From assembly GCF_017377655.1 (NCBI RefSeq), contig NZ_JAFREL010000016.1, positions 62,001 to 126,000 on the forward strand: DNA of 64,000 nucleotides, read 5' to 3'. This document shows, in pieces, positions 55,349 through 63,359 of this stretch (position 1 is its first letter; every line of letters starts with the position of its first letter). Below the pieces are notes generated by a model that worked only from the letters and a program-made list of their open reading frames with translations, was not told the DNA's origin and searched no databases. This stretch comes from Candidatus Enterococcus ferrettii (lineage in GTDB: Bacteria; Bacillota; Bacilli; Lactobacillales; Enterococcaceae). The translations under genes were made by a program, and so were the position numbers.

Positions 55349-55361
55349 CGTTTCTCTCTCC

Positions 55362-56777
55362 TTACCAAATTCCTATTAATTTCCAATATGGCAGACCAAT
55401 GACGGTGAAAATAATCAACGCTACGCCTACCATAATTGTGCCGATTTTCCAAAATTCCTTTTGCGAAACATAATTTGAAGCAAAGGCGATCAAGCCGGCT
55501 CCATTTCCATAGTGAGTCAGCCATGACCCGTAGCTGGCAAAGAAGGCTAATAATAAAGTTAAGACCATCAAATCTGCCTGTGTTCCCATAGCAATTGCAA
55601 AAATTACCGGAAAGAAAGAAGCTACAAAAGCACTATTGGAAACGAAGAAATATCGAACTGCTAGACTAACCAGCAGCAAAACATACGTAACAAGTAAGCC
55701 GTTGACACTAGAAAGATCTAAAATCTTGTTTAATAAGTCTGCTAGCCATGTATAGAAACCGGCCTCAGCTAAACCAGAGGCTACACCGTAAAAGGCACCG
55801 TACCAAACAAAGACATTCCAAGCACCTTTAGCTCCGATTACGTCATTCCAATTTAAAATGCCGGTAACTAAAACCAATGCTAAGAAAACAAATCCAACAT
55901 TTTGCGTACCTAAAGCCACAAAAGTCAGCTTAGGCCCAAACATCCAGCCTAAAACAGCTAAAATAAAAATGATAAATAGTTTCTTTTCAGCAGCTGTCAC
56001 ACTGCCCATTTTCTCCAGGTTCTCTTTGGCTTGAATTTTAACATCTGTTAATTCCGTTAACTCTGGTTTATATAGCTTGTACACAACAAACGGTCCGACT
56101 AACAAAACCAAACCCGCTGGCACAACTGCTGCCATAAACCAAGTGCCCCAAGTTAATGGGATGTCTAACATTTCTAATGCCAATGAAGCGGTGATTGCGT
56201 TAGTAGCCATACCTGTTAAGAACAACGCTGACGTACTCTGTGAAACAATATAGGAAAGAATCGTCAAATATCCGCCTAATTTTCTTGGATTTTTATCCGG
56301 ATAGGAGTCAACTCCTTCCGCAATATTACGGAAGATCGGATAAATAATCGTTGTTCGCGAGCTGTTGGAGCCCGTTGCTGGACTTAAAATCAAATCAGTC
56401 AACATCATTAGGTATCCTAAACCCAAGGTCGAGTTCCCCGAACGACCTAGTAAAATGTAAGCCATTCGCCGACCCAAACCAGTTTTAACAAAAGCTGTAC
56501 AAACGATTGTTACTGTTGCTAGAAACCAAGCCATGCTGTCACCGTAGCCTGACAGTAAAGTAGCTGGTTCCATAAACATTACGCCAAAACCAATAATGAT
56601 CAGAGTAATAATCGGCTCAGACATTGGTTTGATAATCAACCCAGCCAATAAACCTAAATAAATTGCAACCAAATGCCAAGTATCCACAGCCAAACCGGCT
56701 GGAGCTGGAATGTTCCACAAAGCTATCGGAATCGCCAGCACCACTGTTAATTTTATAATTGTTTTCCTATTTAACAT
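55362..56777 (-). CDS. DASS-family anion:Na+ symporter
   Basis: 471 aa, about 12 hydrophobic segments. SNT-type motif GSNSSRTTIIYPI and the C-terminal YGNGAGLIAFA match SLC13/CitT-like transporters of di- and tricarboxylates. Second gene of the sigma-54 operon. Confidence 0.88.
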   Translation of the reverse strand: MLNRKTIIKLTVVLAIPIALWNIPAPAGLAVDTWHLVAIYLGLLAGLIIKPMSEPIITLIIIGFGVMFMEPATLLSGYGDSMAWFLATVTIVCTAFVKTGLGRRMAYILLGRSGNSTLGLGYLMMLTDLILSPATGSNSSRTTIIYPIFRNIAEGVDSYPDKNPRKLGGYLTILSYIVSQSTSALFLTGMATNAITASLALEMLDIPLTWGTWFMAAVVPAGLVLLVGPFVVYKLYKPELTELTDVKIQAKENLEKMGSVTAAEKKLFIIFILAVLGWMFGPKLTFVALGTQNVGFVFLALVLVTGILNWNDVIGAKGAWNVFVWYGAFYGVASGLAEAGFYTWLADLLNKILDLSSVNGLLVTYVLLLVSLAVRYFFVSNSAFVASFFPVIFAIAMGTQADLMVLTLLLAFFASYGSWLTHYGNGAGLIAFASNYVSQKEFWKIGTIMVGVALIIFTVIGLPYWKLIGIW

Positions 56778-56797
56778 CGTATGCTCCTTCCCATCTC

Positions 56798-57967
56798 TTA
56801 AAAATCAATTTGTCTAAAGACAACAACACCATTACGAACAGTCAATTGATTTTTAAATAGTTGCTTACCGACCATTGTTTTGCCCACAGTATCTTCGAAG
56901 ACTGTTTCCTTGTCGATAATTTTGAAAATAGAGACATCCGCTGCAGCACCTGGGTTCAATGTTCCTATTTCACCTTCAAGTCCCATAATTTTAGCTGGAG
57001 TTGTAGTTACAGCCTTCATAATGTCTTTTAAGGATAGGCCCATATTCAAATATTTCGACATAATAAATGGCAGATTTACTACTTTCGATGGATTGTAGCA
57101 GTTTTTACACGTGCAATCGGTACTGATTACATCTGGCAGAAAGCCATCTTCAAGCGCTTTATAGGCAACGTCGAAATCAAAGTGAGCAACACCGTTCGAT
57201 GAATCAAATATTACTCCCCGCTCACGAGCAGCCTTGATCTTATCTAAAACCTTGCCATTTTTATCCAAAGCAATATTGCCAACCCCGTGATAAATATGAG
57301 CGTATATATCACCAGGTCGGAAGTATTCCGCTAACTCCCCCGCATCAATCACTGGATCAGTCGTGTGTACACAGATTGGACAACCAATTTCTTCAGCAAT
57401 TTTAATGGTTTCCACTAATGGCTCCATATACAGATTGCGATCCTCTAACAAGTCCTTACTAAAACGCAGCTTCAAACCAATCAAGTTGTGCTTGTATTCT
57501 TCAAAAGTCTGAATAATTTTGTCACGATTAAAATTCTTTGGATCGATGTTTTCCAAGTAGCCAGTTGGTCCACCGCCCAAGGTTGCTAAACCAACATTGA
57601 CTACGTTCAAATAACTTTTAATCCGCACAACACTTGGAGTAATGATGGAGTTGTAAAAGCTGCGATAATTTCCCCAGCCAGCACTACCTGCATCAACCAC
57701 TGAAGTGACACCATTTGGTAAAAAAGCTGAATTGGGTTCCACACAAATCGGCGCTCCGTTGTAAAATACGTGAGCGTGAAAATCAATTAACCCTGGAAAA
57801 ACATAGCAGCCGCTAGCATCGATGACTCTTTCTGCTGACAGTGCTGCTTCATCCAATCCGGCAACATCGACGATCTTGTTGCCTCTGACTCCTATATTCT
57901 TCACTTCATCAACATCGCTGCTGGTGTCGTAGACTCTCCCGTTTTTAATCAAAATATCTAGCTCCAT
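56798..57967 (-). CDS. Amidohydrolase / deacetylase (EF_0837/Atu3266-type)
   Basis: 389 aa, dihydroorotase-like TIM barrel. Metal ligands His64/His66 (FHAHV), candidate carboxylated Lys166 (GLKLRF), His201 (VHTT), His224/His227 (AHIYHG) and Asp284 (STDCTC). The related Atu3266 was reported to hydrolyse acetyl-(R)-mandelate, an O-acyl 2-hydroxy acid; if this is similar it would release the D-2-hydroxy acid for the operon's dehydrogenase. First gene of the sigma-54 operon. Confidence 0.87.
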   Translation of the reverse strand: MELDILIKNGRVYDTSSDVDEVKNIGVRGNKIVDVAGLDEAALSAERVIDASGCYVFPGLIDFHAHVFYNGAPICVEPNSAFLPNGVTSVVDAGSAGWGNYRSFYNSIITPSVVRIKSYLNVVNVGLATLGGGPTGYLENIDPKNFNRDKIIQTFEEYKHNLIGLKLRFSKDLLEDRNLYMEPLVETIKIAEEIGCPICVHTTDPVIDAGELAEYFRPGDIYAHIYHGVGNIALDKNGKVLDKIKAARERGVIFDSSNGVAHFDFDVAYKALEDGFLPDVISTDCTCKNCYNPSKVVNLPFIMSKYLNMGLSLKDIMKAVTTTPAKIMGLEGEIGTLNPGAAADVSIFKIIDKETVFEDTVGKTMVGKQLFKNQLTVRNGVVVFRQIDF

Positions 57968-58001
57968 TTTGAATCCCCCTTTTTCTTATACTTCTCTATA
58001 A

Positions 58002-58018
58002 AGCAAGTAACGTGCCAA
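58002..58018 (-). promoter_or_regulatory. Sigma-54 (-24/-12) promoter
   Basis: On the minus strand TTGGCACGTTACTTGCTT matches YTGGCACG-N4-TTGCW exactly, with GG and GC separated by 10 bases. It lies about 35-50 bp upstream of the amidohydrolase start, and a gene for a sigma-54 activator is 4 kb away. Confidence 0.88.
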
Positions 58019-58070
58019 AATGGGAATCGCTAACAAAAGCTGTTTTCAATTGTCATAAAAGCGCATTGTC

Positions 58071-58206
58071 GTTTCATTTTGAAACAAACGTATCATTTTA
58101 AAACTATATTTATTCCGTTATAAAGCCCTATTAACAATTTTGCTTTTCCTTTTTTCTATAGGAAAGTCCGGAAACTATTTTTCGAAAGGTCGTTTCATTT
58201 AGAAAA
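58071..58206. promoter_or_regulatory. Activator upstream sites: one perfect and two imperfect palindromes
   Basis: GTTTCATTTTGAAAC (58071-58085) is followed 19 bp on by GTATCATTTTAAAAC (58090-58104), and GTTTCATTTAGAAAA occurs at 58192-58206. The first is 53 bp upstream of the -24 element, the usual range for enhancer-bound activators. This accounts for the 335-base gap between divergent genes. Confidence 0.7.
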
Positions 58207-58302
58207 ATAGCAGTGTACAATTACCTATATGCGCAAATTTTAAAATCAATTTCGCAGTCCATATCTTCACATCAAAAGCTGCATTTAAAAGGAGGAATTA
58301 TT

Positions 58303-59001
58303 ATGTCCATCGGAAATCGTGTTTTTTTGAAACGTCACCAAGCTGATCCGAAATTGGTTGAACGCTTTGGTAAGCTTCCTACTGCGGATGTCGCCGATTG
58401 TCTGTCGCGCACTTCTGCTTTGTCGCCTGAAATCAGACTTCAATCCTCGCCAGAGAAATACATGTGCGGAGTTGCTCTAACTGTAAAAGCTAGAGCTGGT
58501 GATAACCTGATGCTGCACCAAGCAATGAAAATGGCACAGGAGGGCGATGTCATTATTCTTTCTAATGAAGGAGATCGCTCTCGTGCATTGATGGGAGAAA
58601 TCATGTATAAGTATTTAGCCGATTACAAGAAAGTAGCAGGAATTGTAATTGATGGACCGATTCGTGACTTGGATGTGTTAGCTCGTGAAAAGTGTCCGAT
58701 TTATGCAACTGCCTCGACTCCGCAAGCTTCTTACAAGGAGGGACCTGGCGAAGTGAATGGACCCATTTCTGTTGGTGGGATCACCGTTATGCCCGGCGAT
58801 ATTGTACTGGGCGATCGAGATGGTGTTGTAATTATCCCCAAAAAGGATGCAGCACAGATTATTGATCAGGCCGAGGCCATCACCACAAATGATCGGGAGA
58901 AGGTTCAAAAAGCGAGTGTCGGTAATATAGATCATTCTTGGCTTACCAAGACCCTAGAGGAAAAACATGTGGAATTTATTGATGAGGAGTTTTCACTGTA
59001 G
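58303..59001 (+). CDS. RraA-like aldolase/decarboxylase (copy 2)
   Basis: 232 aa from ATG 58303 (AAGGAGG upstream; an earlier in-frame ATG at 58213 lacks one). Same active-site blocks as copy 1 (GDRSRALMGEIM; DGPIRDLDVL). It is divergent from the sigma-54 operon. I found no GG-N10-GC promoter before it, so it may be transcribed by the vegetative sigma factor. Confidence 0.87.
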   Translation: MSIGNRVFLKRHQADPKLVERFGKLPTADVADCLSRTSALSPEIRLQSSPEKYMCGVALTVKARAGDNLMLHQAMKMAQEGDVIILSNEGDRSRALMGEIMYKYLADYKKVAGIVIDGPIRDLDVLAREKCPIYATASTPQASYKEGPGEVNGPISVGGITVMPGDIVLGDRDGVVIIPKKDAAQIIDQAEAITTNDREKVQKASVGNIDHSWLTKTLEEKHVEFIDEEFSL

Positions 59002-59024
59002 GATTTCGTAATAAAGGCACAACA

Positions 59025-59064
59025 ACGAAGGAGAAGCGCTGTCGATAGCAGCCTTCTCCTTCGT
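59025..59064 (+). terminator. Terminator
   Basis: ACGAAGGAGAAG pairs exactly with CTTCTCCTTCGT, followed by TTCTTTT. Confidence 0.88.
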
Positions 59065-59385
59065 TTCTTTTCACCTCTTAATCAATAAGTTCGAAAGTAT
59101 TAAGTCTCAACTATCAGAAAAACTAGTCCATTTAGCTCAGCAAGACTATCCCTCCTTAAACCCCTATCAGTAAATCATTTATACAGCTTATCTATAAAAA
59201 ATACTGAAGCTAATTTCTTATGGTTACGTTCTTCCCTCATAAGAACATAATGGCTGTTAACAAATTCACTTTTTATAGGAGGACATCATTTCAACTCCCT
59301 TTTATGTTTACTGAGCTCCCTGTAAATAGGAATAAAAGGTTCCATTGATGTTAAATAAATGCTTACATCACAGCTTTTTGTTTCA

Positions 59386-59471
59386 TTTTGTCCCTTTTTT
59401 GGGACAAAACTGATCCTTTTTTTCTCAGTATGAAAAAATCTATTGAAATCCTTAAAACACATCGATACAAT
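59386..59471 (+). promoter_or_regulatory. Promoter of the lysine-tailed gene with upstream hairpin
   Basis: TTGAAA (59443-59448) and TACAAT (59466-59471) with a 17-bp spacer. Upstream, TTTTGTCCC/GGGACAAAA (59386-59409) forms a perfect 9-bp stem around six T, possibly an operator. The rest of the 59065-59510 gap shows no gene. Confidence 0.55.
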
Positions 59472-59510
59472 TCAGTTAAATAAATCAGATATTTTTTAAG
59501 GAGCGATATG

Positions 59511-60455
59511 ATGTCAACTATAAATCTCGGAACTCGTCAATTATTTTTAATGAAGCGCGAAAATTTATCTAAAAAATTTAATTCTTTTTTGGAAAATAGT
59601 GACGATGCGTCTTACGTAATCCAGTGTGCTGTTGCCGTTTTAGTACGTAATTCTTTCACCCCTAGTGACTTCTCAAATTTTGAAAAAGATCTAATTCGTG
59701 ACCTTTTTTTAACCAGTGACAAGGTTAAAAGTGCACGCAAATACTGTGTCTATTTCCGCAATTATTTTTCTGAGGACGAATGGCAAACAGTTGTAAATCG
59801 CTTATTTGATAGCGAAGAAGAGTTTTCACAAACAACTGAACGAACACGTTTACATATTGAAAAGCTGTTACCAATACTGCATTCTGGCGGCTGGGAAGCA
59901 CCTATAAAAAGAAGCTTAGTGACAGTTTTTAAAGATGAAACTGGTAAAAAACATGGCTGGACTTTAAGCAATGTGGATCGTAAATATTCTACTCAGGAAA
60001 ACTGTGATCTTTTAGCTATTTTGAGTACGCTAACAATTTTTGAGAAAAATGGGGTTCGTCGCTTCGCAGAGTTGGTAAAGAACAGCTTCGCTACTATTGA
60101 TATCGACTATAATAGTGAGAATGAAGAAGAGAAGATAGAAGTATGGACTGAACAGCCGAAATCCGCTGCTGACAAAACGGAGATTCACAATCCAGAAGAA
60201 GCGAACCTGCCTAGATCCTCAAAAGATACTCACCCAGCAAAACATGTGGACTCGGTTAAAGAAGAGAAAAAGCTCGAGGCAGTCAATGAAACTGCTGCGA
60301 CTTCGATTCCAAAAAATGAAAAGAAACGGCAGCGAAAAAGGCCTGAGGATCATCAGAAAAAACTGTACGCTAAAAATCCTTTCCATAAACAAGAAGAAAC
60401 TAAAAAACTAACTCAACCTAAAAAGAAAAAGAAACGTAAGAAGAAGAGAAAATAG
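59511..60455 (+). CDS. Unknown protein with highly basic C-terminal tail
   Basis: 314 aa from ATG 59511 (AAGGAG 7 nt before; ATG 59508 is closer). Residues 1-200 are a helical globular region with no recognised domain; residues 200-270 are acidic and low-complexity; the last 50 are Lys/Arg-rich, ending in PKKKKKRKKKRK. Such a tail suggests nucleic-acid or membrane-surface binding. Single gene with a clear promoter. Confidence 0.7.
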   Translation: MSTINLGTRQLFLMKRENLSKKFNSFLENSDDASYVIQCAVAVLVRNSFTPSDFSNFEKDLIRDLFLTSDKVKSARKYCVYFRNYFSEDEWQTVVNRLFDSEEEFSQTTERTRLHIEKLLPILHSGGWEAPIKRSLVTVFKDETGKKHGWTLSNVDRKYSTQENCDLLAILSTLTIFEKNGVRRFAELVKNSFATIDIDYNSENEEEKIEVWTEQPKSAADKTEIHNPEEANLPRSSKDTHPAKHVDSVKEEKKLEAVNETAATSIPKNEKKRQRKRPEDHQKKLYAKNPFHKQEETKKLTQPKKKKKRKKKRK

Positions 60456-60523
60456 GCAATCCCTAAAAACTCAGCCTTCCCTTCCAACTATTTTATAACT
60501 GTTAAAAAGGTTTTTACCTCTGT

Positions 60524-60571
60524 TTGACATTTAAACTAGGTACTGTATAATCTTAACTAATCTAATTAGTT
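60524..60571 (+). promoter_or_regulatory. Promoter with TetR operator
   Basis: TTGACA (60524-60529), 16-bp spacer, TATAAT (60546-60551). Just downstream AACTAATCTAATTAGTT (60555-60571) is a perfect palindrome with a 3-bp centre, placed to block transcription; a half-site TTAGTTT lies at about 60586. Likely bound by the TetR protein of the operon. Confidence 0.75.
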
Positions 60572-60604
60572 TAAAACTATCCATATTAGTTTCGGAGGGA
60601 TTAT

Positions 60605-61315
60605 ATGAAGGTTATCAAAAAGAAAAACTTGTATCAACTGACGCCTGCAATCTTTCCAGTCAATTGCTTTGTCTATGAGACAGCAACAAGTTTAGTCGTA
60701 ATTGACATGGGAAATAAACTGTTTATTGAAGAGGTTCGCAAGCTAGAGCTGAAAACAGAAAAAAAGGTGACGGTTTTGCTCCTCACCCATGCTCATGGTG
60801 ATCATGTAAATGGTGTGGCTAAATTCAAAAAAGTATTCCCCACTGTCAAAGTCGGAATTTCTGTCCGAGATAATAAATTGCTAGAAGGTGATTTTAGTCT
60901 TCTAAAAGATGAAGCGAATAAAAAAATCAAGGGGGGCTTTCCTAAAGAACCGATTCCAATTGATTTTATGTTTCAACCAGAGCAAGAAATTGAAGGTTTG
61001 AGGATCGTTGCCTGTCCTGGTCATACACCTGGTTCAGTTGCTTTTCTCGACAACGAAGGCGTGCTGATTGCAGGAGACGCGCTCCAACTATGTGGCGGTA
61101 TAGCTGTGGCTGGTATCGTTCGCCCCCTTTTCCCTTTCCCAGCTTTCGGTACTTGGGATGCTAGGACTGCATTAGCGAGTGCCAAAGTATTGGTGGAATT
61201 ACAGCCTAAGCTGTTAGCAGTCGGACATGGTACGATGCTTGAACATCCAGTTGCCGAAATGACCCAAGCAATTCGCACAGCTGAAAGGAAATTGCAGGAT
61301 GAAAAAGATTACTAA
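60605..61315 (+). CDS. MBL-fold metallo-hydrolase
   Basis: 236 aa. THAHGDHVNG (His62, His64, Asp66, His67), CPGHTPGSVAF, AGDALQ and VGHGTMLEH supply the binuclear metal site. Related to glyoxalase II/lactonase-type hydrolases; substrate unknown. First gene of a four-gene unit with an autoregulating TetR. Confidence 0.9.
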   Translation: MKVIKKKNLYQLTPAIFPVNCFVYETATSLVVIDMGNKLFIEEVRKLELKTEKKVTVLLLTHAHGDHVNGVAKFKKVFPTVKVGISVRDNKLLEGDFSLLKDEANKKIKGGFPKEPIPIDFMFQPEQEIEGLRIVACPGHTPGSVAFLDNEGVLIAGDALQLCGGIAVAGIVRPLFPFPAFGTWDARTALASAKVLVELQPKLLAVGHGTMLEHPVAEMTQAIRTAERKLQDEKDY

Positions 61316-61853
61316 ACAAGAAATAGTTGATGTAACTATAAAAATTTTAGATGAACAAGGGGTGGCGGGCGTTAGTCTTAAGGAGGTTGCCGGAAATCTG
61401 CAAATCAAGCCGCCCTCTCTCTATAACCATATAAAAAATCGAGAAGACCTGTTAGCACAGGCCGCTTATTTCAGTCTGGAAAATTTTTATCAAGCTCTGT
61501 TACTGGCCGGCGTTGGTGTAGAAAAAAAAGAAGCCCTTTTTGCAATGTCACAGGCTTATCGAAAGTTTGCAGTTGCTCATCCTGGTCAGTATGAACTCAT
61601 TCAAAAACAAGTTTATTGGGAAAATACCGAAGCTGAGCAAATCTCTAATCAAGTGGTGAACCTGCTGCAAAAAATCTTAGACGGCTTTGATCTGCCGAAA
61701 GCGGAACAAATTTATTTTATCCGGCTGCTGCGCAGTTATCTCCATGGATTTTCTTCATTAACCGGAAAAGAATCTTTCCAATTGCAGGAAAATATTGAGG
61801 AAAGCTTTATTTATGGATTAAGGATTATCCTTTCGAAACTGCCGCAGGAATAA
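61299..61853 (+). CDS. TetR-family regulator (WHG-type C-terminal domain)
   Basis: 184 aa. N-terminal HTH (TKQEIVDVTIKILDEQGVAGVSLKEVAGNLQIKPPSLYNHIKNRE pattern, residues 5-48) and a ligand domain with AYRKFAVAHPGQYELI. Overlaps the MBL gene by 17 bp. Probably represses its own operon. Confidence 0.9.
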   Translation: MKKITKQEIVDVTIKILDEQGVAGVSLKEVAGNLQIKPPSLYNHIKNREDLLAQAAYFSLENFYQALLLAGVGVEKKEALFAMSQAYRKFAVAHPGQYELIQKQVYWENTEAEQISNQVVNLLQKILDGFDLPKAEQIYFIRLLRSYLHGFSSLTGKESFQLQENIEESFIYGLRIILSKLPQE

Positions 61854-61866
61854 AGGGGGAGAAAAT

Positions 61867-62625
61867 TTGAAAACCTATCAACTGACTGTCAATGACTTAA
61901 TAATTGATGCAGACTTTGATGAAGAAAATATAGCCGCCATTTTTCACCCACTATTGAAGAAATGGACCGAGTTGCAAAGAACCCAGAAACAGCGGATTTT
62001 TGTTTTTCTTGCGGCTCCTCCCGGCTGTGGTAAAACCACCCTAGCACTTTTTTTAGAGCAGTTGTCGAAGAAGTGTTCCGATTACACACCGATTCAAACA
62101 CTTGGATTAGATGGCTTCCATTATGAACAAGCTTACCTAAACAGCCATGAGGCAGATATAGACGGACAAGTCGTTCCGATGAAAGATTACAAAGGACATC
62201 CGTCAACCTTTAACGTACCGATGCTGCTGAAAAAACTTACTGAGGCTCGCTTGGAAGACAATAAGTGGCCCATCTATAGCCGCAAGCTTCACGATGTTAT
62301 CCACGATCAGGTACAGCTTACTGAGAAAATTATTTTGCTGGAGGGTAATTATTTATTGTTAGACGAAGCACCTTGGAACCAACTTCATGAATATGGTGCT
62401 GATCGGGTATTTTTATATGCCGATGCTGCTGTCTTGGAAGAACGTTTAATTAAACGTAAAATGCAAGGTGGCCTATCTTACGAGAAAGCACGTATTTTCT
62501 ATGAACGAAGTGATAAAAGAAATGTTGAAATTGCTTTAGCAAATGATCGCTCGGCTGAAACCATCCTTTATGTAGAGAAGGGCGTTTTTCACCCAGTAGA
62601 ATTTGAAAAAGAACGTGAGGTTTAG
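61867..62625 (+). CDS. P-loop nucleoside/sugar kinase (YggC-like)
   Basis: 252 aa, TTG start with GGGGGAG upstream. P-loop LAAPPGCGKTTLA, GLDGFHYEQ, YSRKLHDVI and LLEGNYLLLDE are typical of the uridine-kinase/phosphoribulokinase-like YggC group. Substrate unknown. Confidence 0.85.
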   Translation: MKTYQLTVNDLIIDADFDEENIAAIFHPLLKKWTELQRTQKQRIFVFLAAPPGCGKTTLALFLEQLSKKCSDYTPIQTLGLDGFHYEQAYLNSHEADIDGQVVPMKDYKGHPSTFNVPMLLKKLTEARLEDNKWPIYSRKLHDVIHDQVQLTEKIILLEGNYLLLDEAPWNQLHEYGADRVFLYADAAVLEERLIKRKMQGGLSYEKARIFYERSDKRNVEIALANDRSAETILYVEKGVFHPVEFEKEREV

Positions 62626-62633
62626 ACAGAAAA

Positions 62634-62975
62634 ATGACGTTACTAGCAGGATTAACTTTAAGCATTCGTTTTATCTTGGAAATTGGTACTGTGATAGGAC
62701 TGGCTAGTGGAGTCTTTATTCAAAAACCTTTGTCAGAAAAGGTGCTCTTCTGTTTATTGGCTTCCGGCATAACCCTCGTCTGGGCAAAATATGGGGCTCC
62801 AAAATCGGCCACCCACTTAACTGGCATTTATAAACTAATCTTAGAAATAATTGTCTATAGTATTGGAATCTTCGGAATCTGGCGAATTTTTGGAATGCGA
62901 TTAGGTTTGATTTATGCCTTCTTTGTTGTAAGTGACTTAATGATGATGTATTTATTAGAACTGCAGGGAAACTAA
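62634..62975 (+). CDS. DUF2568 (YrdB-like) membrane protein
   Basis: 113 aa, four hydrophobic segments with WAKYGAPKSATHL between the second and third, a DUF2568 hallmark. Eight bases after the kinase gene; last of the unit. Confidence 0.8.
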   Translation: MTLLAGLTLSIRFILEIGTVIGLASGVFIQKPLSEKVLFCLLASGITLVWAKYGAPKSATHLTGIYKLILEIIVYSIGIFGIWRIFGMRLGLIYAFFVVSDLMMMYLLELQGN

Positions 62976-62977
62976 GA

Positions 62978-63020
62978 AACACAGGATTGAGTACCTTGTC
63001 TCAATTCGGTGTTTTTTTTT
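62978..63020 (+). terminator. Terminator
   Basis: CACAGGATTGAG pairs with CTCAATTCGGTG, followed by nine T. The next 340 bases (to 63359) show no gene; ACATT...AATGT around 63290-63310 may be an operator. Confidence 0.85.
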
Positions 63021-63359
63021 GATCTCCCGTCATTTTTTTACAAGCAGCTCCAAATCAAATAACCGGAGTCAGGTGATAAAGTTGGCTGCTATGTGAGAAT
63101 AATCCTGCTTTCAGGATGCGATTCCTCATGAATACCTTCGATGATTTCGCAAAAAGACAGGAGATATATGCTAGCCTCCTCCCTTCATTTTGAGGTAAAT
63201 TCAAGATCCGCACCTATCCCAATCCAACCCCATCATAATAAATACTAACAAAGAAGTGGAAAAGAAATGCTCGCAGCAAAAAAACAGTACATTATATTCT
63301 TCCAATGTAATATACTTGAATTTGTAATGTTTATTTAATTTTCGACGGGAGATGGATGG

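Noticed and set aside
58105..58302. Sigma-54 promoter for the rightward RraA-like gene
   Set aside because: TTTTGC occurs near 58138 but no GG lies 10 bases upstream of its GC.
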